NCBI GenBank assembly: GCA_003194525.1
Contig: NBIV01000075.1
Coordinates: 186,001-250,000, forward strand
DNA length: 64,000 nt
Source: Gracilariopsis chorda
Taxonomy: Eukaryota; Rhodophyta; Florideophyceae; Gracilariales; Gracilariaceae
Direction: 5' to 3'
The notes beneath the pieces were generated by a model that saw only the letters and a list, made by a program, of their open reading frames with translations, did no database searches and had not been told where the DNA came from. The translations under genes were made by a program, and so were the position numbers. Below are positions 57,021-64,000 of the stretch, one piece after another. Each line of letters begins with the position of its first letter. Positions within the stretch are counted from its first letter, which is position 1.

Positions 57021-57592
57021 TTGAAGCGCAAGAGATCGGAGCACGGGAACGACATAATCGACGACCGCGCAAAGAAGATGGCCAAAACCTCTCGTCGGGA
57101 ACGTAAAGGCACGGTGCAACTGAATGGAATCTTGGAACAAATTGAAATCGTTCGTAACACCGAAGGGCATATCGTTCCAAACACTTCGATCATTAGCATC
57201 GCTCGTCTTCAAGAGGCCAAATCTCTATTGGCGGGGGTTGGCTACTACAAATCTCGCTGAGCCCAAAGACACTGGATTGTATTCCACCGCTCCTGTAGAC
57301 GTGAAGCTCGTCCCAATGTACACGGAAGTCGTCAAGAACAAGATGTACCTGAACTTGATACGTCAAAAATGTAAGAAGATGACCTATGAAACAGCTGAGC
57401 AGTTTGAAACTGACTTGGACTTAATAAAATCCAACGCTCGCTTATTCAACAAGAGTGTAGATGTGCGATAGATAGTGCAAAATGCGGGGTTACTACTTGA
57501 AGTTGCTCGGGAACAAGTGCAGAAGCGATCAGATGACATTGGAGCCGCTGCTGAGATGGCGAAACTGGATAAATGTGAAGCAAAAGCCTAGC
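57021..57592 (+). pseudogene. TAF1-like bromodomain relic, copy A
   Basis: Pieces in changing frames give the bromodomain plan: a basic lead (AKKMAKTSRRERK), helix Z (TVQLNGILEQIEIVRN, about 57112-57160), ZA loop with PVDVKLVPMYTEVVKNKM (about 57295-57350), helix B (LNLIRQKCKKM, ETAEQFETDLDLIKSNARLF) where NARLFN holds the acetyl-lysine-binding asparagine position, then past a TAG, helix C (LLLEVAREQVQKR). The basic lead and LEQI-type helix Z are most like the bromodomains of TAF1. Stops at 57258-57260, 57469-57471 and 57589-57591 and frame changes mark it as dead. The same TAG after helix B occurs in copy B. Confidence 0.65.
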
Positions 57593-58440
57593 AATACTAG
57601 ACAGACAGACGTTTGTTTGTTGTCCAGAAAGGCACGCTTCACTCATTCCGAATCACGGATACTGGCCAAGAATTGCTCTCTCTTTCTCTTTCTCTCTTAT
57701 TAGACCATTCCAGACGGCTGGAGTTGCCTCCGAGGAAACCGTTTTGTAACCCGAGAGCAAAGGTCCCGAAAGCAAACTCAGTTGCTGATTAATTCGCTCG
57801 CTTTTGCCAAAAATCCGCACTTGTCGGATGGTGGAGTAATGTATGAAGGGTACGTGCCCTTGTATCTAACTATGGTAGCGCTTTGGTTCATGACGTGACC
57901 CCACGGAATAATGAGTCGAAACAACGCGTTACAAAGCAGGTAAACTTATAAAGTATCATATGGGGCTTCAACATCAGCAAGTCTGGATCCGACCGTTGTG
58001 GCCATTGATGTGCTTCAGCGCTTCTATTTCGTTTGTTATCATTTGCTAGCATTCACTGTTTGAAAGCATCTGCTCACGTCACGTCTGCCATTATTTGACT
58101 GAATCTGAACGTTTGAAAGCTCAGCCTGTCTGATTTTGGAATATCAGTACGTCAAACGAACAATACGTCAAACGAACAGTGAAGTTTAATTAATAAAATA
58201 ATTAACAAACACGCGCGTGTTGAGACTTGTGGGACCGCCAGTCCGCCGCAGAAAATATTTGATCGCGCTTCATTATCGAACTGTAAGGGTATCATGAACC
58301 GACGGCCGTCGCTATCTCAGATCTGCAGGCCCGAGCGTGTAGTATCCTGTCGGAACTTCTCTCCATAGCTCACTCACCTCCTCCCTACTTCCTTCGATAC
58401 CTGTACTAGCTCGGGCACTGAGCATAGTTCTTTCAGGATT
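57593..58440. other. No gene; spacer before the F-box gene
   Basis: A CT-rich run (about 57668-57700), a short direct repeat ACGTCAAACGAAC (about 58150-58182) and AT-rich TTAATTAATAAAATAATTAA near 58186. Probably holds the promoter of the F-box gene; no clear TATA box. Confidence 0.4.
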
Positions 58441-58446
58441 CACCAC

Positions 58447-59625
58447 ATGGATCTAAACATGTCCAACTTTCCGTGTGATGTGCTTCAACGCATTTTCAGT
58501 ATTGGAGTTAGCATTTTCAGTATTGGAGTTAGGGAAGTGTGGCGCCCAGCTCATGGAGAATACGCGCACTTGTCTGTGTCCTCCGCGGAGGATGTTGAAG
58601 GTGGCTATCGCCTTCTTTTCAAACCAGACCGTGACGATTTTCGGGGAATCCCTGAAGTTTTCACATTGATGCAGTGCGCACAAGTGTGTAAGGTGTGGTC
58701 AGACGCCATCATTGAAAAGCGGTTTTGGGATTCAAATGTTACCACCATGCTTGGTGAACAGTATGCGGAGCCTTGGAAACTCGGACGAAGGTGGAACGCT
58801 CTGTTTGCGCATGTACCTGTACCGATACTCGGTACAATGGATCAGTTTCTTTCAAACATAGGAAAGATTGAGACATCGATTCGTAGAGGGCGCCCGAGTT
58901 TTCACGTATACCTGCCTCTCTCTAGTGATCGAAGACGTGAAACCATCAGGGCATGGTGTAGTTTGGAACCATTTCTTCGGACGAAGGCTTTGCATCTCAA
59001 AGTTTCGAATATGACGACAGGAGATGATGATTTATTTAGAGGCAAACGGGTTGGCTTTAAAACGTTAACGCTCAACGAGTGGCCTTTACTGCAGAGCTTG
59101 GACGTTGACCTTGCAGAAAACGGCATCCTTTCTCCCGCAATGGTGAGATCTCGAACGGAGCTCGATTCAAAACTAGAGCATGTCGTAAGAGCAAACCTGC
59201 CGTTTCCCTGTCTCAAGAAACTGTCTTTACCCACACCTCCAAATGGCCGTGGAGCACAGCTTGTGACTCTAGTCGCGCCAAAAGTTGAACACTGCTTCAT
59301 TTTCAATTCTGGATACAGCAACGACCCACCGGGTGGGGATATGCACTGTAACTGCATTTGGCACTCCCAATTTCTTCAAGAGGATAAGAAATATAGAACC
59401 TTTGTCACACCGTACTTCCTGCATGCGTTTCTGTGGCTCGGGCCCAAAGCCATTGGGTACGAAAGATGGATATGGGAATGGTTCTCGAGAAAGTCACACT
59501 GTCCAGATTATGGAGTTCTTATATCTGAGCGGAGAGATGGAAAGGTCTATGAGGTTGGCTTCACTCTCAAACAGTTTTTCGAAGAGGAAGATCTTCGAGA
59601 AATCTCTATTCCTTTTCGTGCTTAA
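58447..59625 (+). CDS. F-box-like protein with duplicated segment
   Basis: 392 aa, one uninterrupted frame from ATG 58447 (a second ATG at 58459 is possible). F-box proteins link substrates to SCF ubiquitin ligases through Skp1. The N-terminal motif reads FPCDVLQRIFSIGV (residues 7-20), then after a longer than usual insert, TLMQCAQVCKVWSDAIIEKRFW (residues 73-94, shown in part), matching the two halves of an F-box. A 21-bp direct repeat (58491-58532) duplicates SIFSIGV in helix 1. The remainder looks like a repeat-poor globular region, with conserved-looking W, C and P and no LRR or WD pattern. It lies between the two segmental duplicates, so another copy may lie past the window end. Confidence 0.6.
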   Translation: MDLNMSNFPCDVLQRIFSIGVSIFSIGVREVWRPAHGEYAHLSVSSAEDVEGGYRLLFKPDRDDFRGIPEVFTLMQCAQVCKVWSDAIIEKRFWDSNVTTMLGEQYAEPWKLGRRWNALFAHVPVPILGTMDQFLSNIGKIETSIRRGRPSFHVYLPLSSDRRRETIRAWCSLEPFLRTKALHLKVSNMTTGDDDLFRGKRVGFKTLTLNEWPLLQSLDVDLAENGILSPAMVRSRTELDSKLEHVVRANLPFPCLKKLSLPTPPNGRGAQLVTLVAPKVEHCFIFNSGYSNDPPGGDMHCNCIWHSQFLQEDKKYRTFVTPYFLHAFLWLGPKAIGYERWIWEWFSRKSHCPDYGVLISERRDGKVYEVGFTLKQFFEEEDLREISIPFRA

Positions 59626-59739
59626 GTGCAGAAGGCTTTCAGAACCTGCTTAACCATGTTGTAAATTTATTGGAGCAGCTTTGTAGCTTTTGGGCGCAGT
59701 TAGAATCAGTTAGGTGCTGGCGCTGAAAAGCTTAAGTAG

Positions 59740-60653
59740 GTCGCGGCGCGTACGGCATGGTGTGCGCCGCTTTTGACCACGTCAACCAACAACAAGTTGC
59801 CATCAAGAGAATAAACGGCGTCACTCAAGAAGAGACAGACTGTAGGAGAACCCTGCGTGAAATGCTTTTACTTCGTCATTTCACTCATGAACATATTATC
59901 TCTTTGAAGGACGTCTACACCCCAGCCGTGAATATGCACAACTTTCAGGAGGTCTACTTCGTCACTGACCTAATGGAGTTCGACCTTCATCAACTCATCT
60001 CAAGCAACCAGCCCATTAGTGCTGACCACACTCGGTACCTAACCTATCAGCTTCTTAACGGTCTTAAGTACATTCATTCCGCTGGTGTACTTCACAGAGA
60101 CTTGAAGCCATCTAACATTCTGCTAACGCAAGAATGTCAACTCAAAATATGCGATCTTGGGTTGGCGCGTGATGCCCCACGCACCCCGTACACGCAAAAC
60201 CGCATAACTTCCTATACCGCAACTCGGTGGTATCGCGCCCCTGAGATTATGTTTGGAGCACCTTATACTTCGGCCGTCGATGTTTGGAGTGTTGGTTGTA
60301 TTGTGGCAGAGATATTACTTCGAAGACCCATTTTTCCGGGAAGAACGTACGAGGAGCAGCTCGTCAAAGTGGCACAAACCCTTGGTCCACCACCTCCTGA
60401 TCTGCTTAAATCGCTTGCACCACCGGCAGCGCGAAAGTTTGCCCAATCACGACTTAGTCACTTTCCAAAGCGTGATGTCAGGAACTTGTTTCCGTACGCA
60501 CCACAAGCTTTGTGTGACCTGCTGGCCAGAATGTTTGAGTATGATCCCAGCAAGCGTATTACCGTTGTTGACGCTTTAACTCATCCATATCTCGTGGCTG
60601 TGAGTATTGGGCCGCGAACGGGATCTGTTGGTATCGCTTCAGTGCCTCTGTAA
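59740..60653 (+). pseudogene. MAP-kinase-like Ser/Thr kinase with TSY activation loop, missing both ends
   Basis: The longest ATG frame (59757-60653, 298 aa) starts inside the glycine loop; upstream in-frame codons read GRGAYG before a stop. A splice acceptor (TAG ending 59739) is likely, with a missing first exon. Seen: VAIKRI lysine, HRDLKPSNILL catalytic loop, CDLGLARD (DLG for DFG), RITSYTATRWYRAPE with TSY in place of TEY/TDY, DVWSVGCIVAEI, and C-lobe DPSKRITVVDALTHPYL. A consensus donor GTGAGT starts at 60600, just after HPYLVA, so the last codons are probably intron and the C-terminal exon is not seen. Downstream DNA is a minus-strand gypsy relic. It could be a real gene with introns or a truncated copy; the core domain itself has no break. 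Confidence 0.65.
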
Positions 60654-60786
60654 CCTCGGTGGATATGCTTTCTGGCGTGTATGGTTTTACCGCTGAAGCC
60701 TCTTGTTCATAGAGAAGTGGTTCAGAGGTGGGCTGATGCTCATCAGATGATATGCTCACGACCTGTAGAACACCTTCGAAAGAGAA

Positions 60787-61636
60787 TCAAAACGGCCGAA
60801 AGTGCGGCAGGGCAATAATCATGTCGCGTTTTGGAGCCATTTGCATGAGCTTTGCCATGATAATGGCAATACGTGATCCATTTATCACGCATACCAATGC
60901 TAAACCCTCCCGTTGAGCCACAAAACTGTATCGGCCGCCGCTGATATTGCCTGAAACTGTCGTGACGCGAATACTATGCTTCTGTAGGCACTCTTCTAAG
61001 AAGAATGATAACGAAGCGTCGGAGTCCAACATAGCCCAGTCTTCAACATGATATATGAGGACCGGGGTATACATGAGTTTGTCCACATCGTTCGGGGCAG
61101 CTGCCAAGGAATTTAAATTCGGATCTCTACTCCCGCTGGCCGACATAATATCGGCACTCACTAATGCTTCATGATCGAATTTATCGTGCCCCATCAAGGC
61201 TCGAAGTTCAGCGTCGCTACATTCTTCGCCGTGTTGAACGTTCAACGCGGTGTCGCCTCTAATGCCCTTAATCTTTACACTGACTGTCTGTGGCTGTTTG
61301 TCGTTTTTGTCGGCGCGTTTATGTCCAGCTTCTACGGTTCTTTGCAATCAAAACACTTACCATCTTACCGCATTCGTCTTCGTGTGTCCGCGTCACAATG
61401 CTTTTCTTTGACATGCTCGTTCTCTTTGGTCTTGAAGCGGTACTTATCAGTGGAATTTCGGGTTTAGTTGCAGTGCGCGCAGCGTATTTTCTTGCTCTCG
61501 GTGGGATTTGCGTTGCCGTTTTTTGCTTTTGTTAGAGTTCTGTTCAGCCTTCTGGCTGGACTTTCGAGAGTAGTCTGCACTTATGGCCTTCGAACTTTCA
61601 TTGGAAATAGATACGCCTAGTGTTTTTTGCTTTGTC
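60787..61636 (-). pseudogene. Gypsy relic: end of gag with zinc-finger-like motif, and protease
   Basis: Minus strand. Around 61400-61480 two frames carry IRCAHC and, after a stop, KTKENEHVKEKHC, a CxxC...HxxxxH-like finger at the gag end. The long open frame 61347-60787 (from a TTG; no ATG) then gives a retropepsin-like segment TPVLIYHVEDWAMLDSDASL (about 61010-61070), with DSD where active proteases have DSG or DTG, followed by a strand-rich part (YSFVAQREGLALVCVING). It stops at 60787; short sequence further left, to about 60660, also reads like a pol linker. RT is absent. Confidence 0.5.
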
Positions 61637-62180
61637 TGACTTCACATGTTTAACGTTGCCATGCGAGCAACTGGCATCGTTTCTTGCAAATCCGGGTCTA
61701 AACCGTCAATATAGACCTCCATCGGCGTGTTTACATCGTATTGACGGCTTGTGGAAGTCGTCAAGCTCGTGAAGCGATCCCTTCAATTTTGCACAGATTT
61801 TTGATCCTCCTTGGCTAACCTTCATGATATTACGTATCAGTTTATCTCTAATCACTAAAGACTGGAAATGGTGGAGGATCTTTGAGTATATCGCATCCCA
61901 CCGTGGGCCAAAAAAAGTACATTCTGCCCACTGTCAACCATAGTTCTTCAATTTTGTTAGTGCCACTGTGAGCAGAGAACGTGTTTTGCTTATGTGTCGT
62001 TTTGTTTCTTCTATGTTCTGCATCACATCCTTTTGCTACTGGGTCACGTGGTTCATTCGTCTTCGATATTTTTCAAGCTGCGTCGAGTCCAAACCATCAG
62101 CGCTGAGCGCGCTCGATTCATTTCACTTTTCTGCCAACTTCAGATTCTTGCCAGCTAAAGACTTCATCTCAGTTTTCTGA
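61637..62180 (-). pseudogene. Gypsy D gag relic, copy B, uninterrupted
   Basis: Same gag as 56103-56563 plus 50468-50553, here without the copia insertion: NTPMEVYIDGLDPDLQE reads straight through the TCCAT site (61718-61722). It carries the same stop in the QN*RDRF region, so the stop predates the duplication. It joins directly to the finger and protease relic on its left. Confidence 0.7.
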
Positions 62181-64000
62181 CGCCGCAGCAGCGGGTCAAC
62201 GACTGCCGACGAACCGCACGTCATTATCCTGTTGCACGCAAAATAGAGTTCTTTTGTCCTTCGAAAAAATGTGAAGTGGGAATCTGAGGAGGCAGTCTAG
62301 TTCGATCAGACACCTGCCGGTGGTTCTGGTGTACTGGCTCCTGGCCGTTCTTCTAGGAGGACTCCTGTCTAGCTACCTATTTGACTGCGTGGGTTGCAGG
62401 ATTCCCAAATTGGAAGCACTATAACTGGGTTCAACTTGATTCCGTTTGAATCAAGTTGTATTCGGTTTTGCTCTTTGGGCTCCTGCCCAGCATGACCAGG
62501 TTCTGCACCACACTGACCACTCCAGGCATCCAGCGCAAAACGAATTGGCATCTTGGTTCCATATAGGCTACGGTCAGATTAGAAATATCAAGATCAGCAG
62601 CACTAAGTAGATTAACAAGCAAAAGGAACGAGCAGCCTTGAAGCGCAAGAGATCGGAGCACGGGAACGACATAATCGACGACCCGCGCAAAGAAGATGGC
62701 CAAAACCTCTCGTCGGGAACGTAAAGGCACGGTGCAAACTGAATGGAATCTTGGAACAAATTGAAATCGTTCGTAACACCGAAGGGCATATCGTTCCAAA
62801 CACTTCGATCATTAGCATCGCTCGTCTTCAAGAGGCCAAATCTCTATTGGCGGGGGTTGGCTACTACAAATCTCGCTGAGCCCAAAGACACTGGATTGTA
62901 TTCCACCGCTCCTGTAGACGTGAAGCTCGTCCCAATGTACACGGAAGTCGTCAAGAACAAGATGTACCTGAACTTGATACGTCAAAAATGTAAGAAGATG
63001 ACCTATGAAACAGCTGAGCAGTTTGAAACTGACTTGGACTTAATAAAATCCAACGCTCGCTTATTCAACAAGAGTGTAGATGTGCGATAGATGTGCAAAA
63101 ATGCGGGGTTACTACTTGAAGTTGCTCGGGAACAAGTGCAGAAGCGATCAGATTGACATTGGAGCCGCTGCTGAGATGGCGAAACTGGATAAATGTGAAG
63201 CAAAAGCCTAGCAATACTAGACAGACAGACGTTTGTTTGTTGTCCAGAAAGGCACGCTTCACTCATTCCGAATCACGGATACTGGCCAAGAATTGCTCTC
63301 TCTTTCTCTTTCTCTCTTATTAGACCATTCCAGACGGCTGGAGTTGCCTCCGAGGAAACCGTTTTGTAACCCGAGAGCAAAGGTCCCGAAAGCAAACTCA
63401 GTTGCTGATTAATTCGCTCGCTTTTGCCAAAAATCCGCACTTGTCGGATGGTGGAGTAATGTATGAAGGGTACGTGCCCTTGTATCTAACTATGGTAGCG
63501 CTTTGGTTTCATGACGTGACCCCACGGAATAATGAGTCGAAACAACGCGTTACAAAGCAGGTAAACTTATAAAGTATCATATGGGGCTTCAACATCAGCA
63601 AGTCTGGATCCGACCGTTGTGGCCATTGATGTGCTTCAGCGCTTCTATTTCGTTTGTTATCATTTGCTAGCATTCACTGTTTGAAAGCATCTGCTCACGT
63701 CACGTCTGCCATGTATTTGACTGAATCTGAACGTTTGAAAGCTCAGCCTGTCTGATTTTGGAATATCAGTACGTCAAACGAACAATACGTCAAACGAACA
63801 GTGAAGTTTAATTAATAAAATAATTAACAAACACGCGCGTGTTGAGACTTGTGGGACCGCCAGTCCGCCGCAGAAAATATTTTTGATCGCGCTTCATTAT
63901 CGAACTGTAAGGGTATCATGAACCGACGGCCGTCGCTATCTCAGATCTGCAGGCCCGAGCGTGTAGTATCCTGTCGGAACTTCTCTCCATAGCTCACTCA
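61718..64000. repeat. Segmental duplication, copy B, runs off the window
   Basis: Aligns with 56103-58376 over its whole length and ends at the window edge (CTCACTCA), exactly where copy A passes into the F-box gene leader. Net length difference is about 9 bp over 2.28 kb. Homology on the left extends to 61637. Confidence 0.95.
62641..63212 (+). pseudogene. TAF1-like bromodomain relic, copy B
   Basis: Same order of bromodomain pieces as copy A, including PVDVKLVPMYTEVVKNKM and SNARLFNKS, followed by the shared TAG (63088-63090). It has extra single-base insertions (after GACGACC near 62683 and GTGCAAA near 62735) that break helix Z further. Confidence 0.62.

Larger units (their letters stand above)
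56103..58376. repeat. Segmental duplication, copy A
   Basis: Nearly identical to 61718-64000, differing mostly by single-base indels in short runs plus a few substitutions. Homology also covers 50468-50553, left of the copia insertion. It contains the gypsy D gag relic and a bromodomain relic. An inverted repeat CAACTTGATTC/GAATCAAGTTG lies at 56815-56841. Confidence 0.95.

Noticed and set aside
60559..60759. Separate minus-strand gene over the kinase 3' end
   Set aside because: The left half is antisense to conserved kinase sequence; the right half may be a few codons of the gypsy relic. There is no independent support.
62574..62831. Minus-strand ORF containing NDMPFGVTND, resembling the RT motif MPFGLTNAP
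   Set aside because: It lies antisense to the bromodomain relic, no other RT motif is near, and the plus-strand bromodomain pattern is far longer; the resemblance is chance.

Overview
The window is eukaryotic nuclear DNA. It holds a TATA-box gene, one intron-like segment with consensus borders, an F-box gene, a MAP-kinase-like gene, TAF1-like bromodomain relics and many LTR retrotransposons with primer-binding sites and chromodomains. Genes are mostly without introns and sit between repeats. This, with a GalEa/PyRE-like look to one copia element, suggests a protist or alga. A red alga is my best guess, but I cannot confirm it.

Layout. 1-1651: 3' part of a pyridoxal-phosphate (PLP) decarboxylase gene, followed by a perfect 28-bp-arm palindrome and short tandem repeats. 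2259-3160: a 458-bp tandem repeat. 3380-4884: a decayed PIF/Harbinger transposon, cut in its second ORF by a Ty3/gypsy element (E1, 4885 to about 12770) that has lost its chromodomain and 3' LTR. From 12772 an intron-like segment leads into a long, decayed, unidentified gene. 18.7-20.7 kb: a proline-rich ORF over a G-rich 9-bp minisatellite, and a small acidic gene with a TATA box. 22.7-34 kb: a copia relic split by a complete Ty3/gypsy element (E2, 23171-32777, 825-bp LTRs, AAAGG target duplication). 34-45.5 kb: unidentified broken plus-strand ORFs on either side of a minus-strand gypsy relic (E3). 45.7-47.9 kb: a Harbinger element with both ORFs open. 49-56.6 kb: a minus-strand gypsy relic split by a nearly complete copia element (50554-56102). 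56.1-64 kb: two nearly identical copies of about 2.28 kb (gag relic plus bromodomain relic) flanking the F-box and kinase genes.

The history can be partly ordered. Harbinger 1 is older than E1. The copia relic is older than E2. Gypsy D is older than the segmental duplication, and the copia at 50.6-56.1 kb entered only one duplicate, since the other carries the empty site.

The most unusual signal is in E1 and E2. LTRs, leaders, gag, pol and 3' tail are packed with short inverted repeats, nearly always a C-rich 5' arm, a 2-5 nt loop and a G-rich 3' arm on the coding strand. At several homologous places the two diverged copies changed both arms together, sometimes with both changes synonymous, so pairing is kept. 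The gag/pol junction keeps a GGAAAAC-plus-hairpin layout in both copies. No CRISPR array, rRNA or convincing tRNA gene was found.
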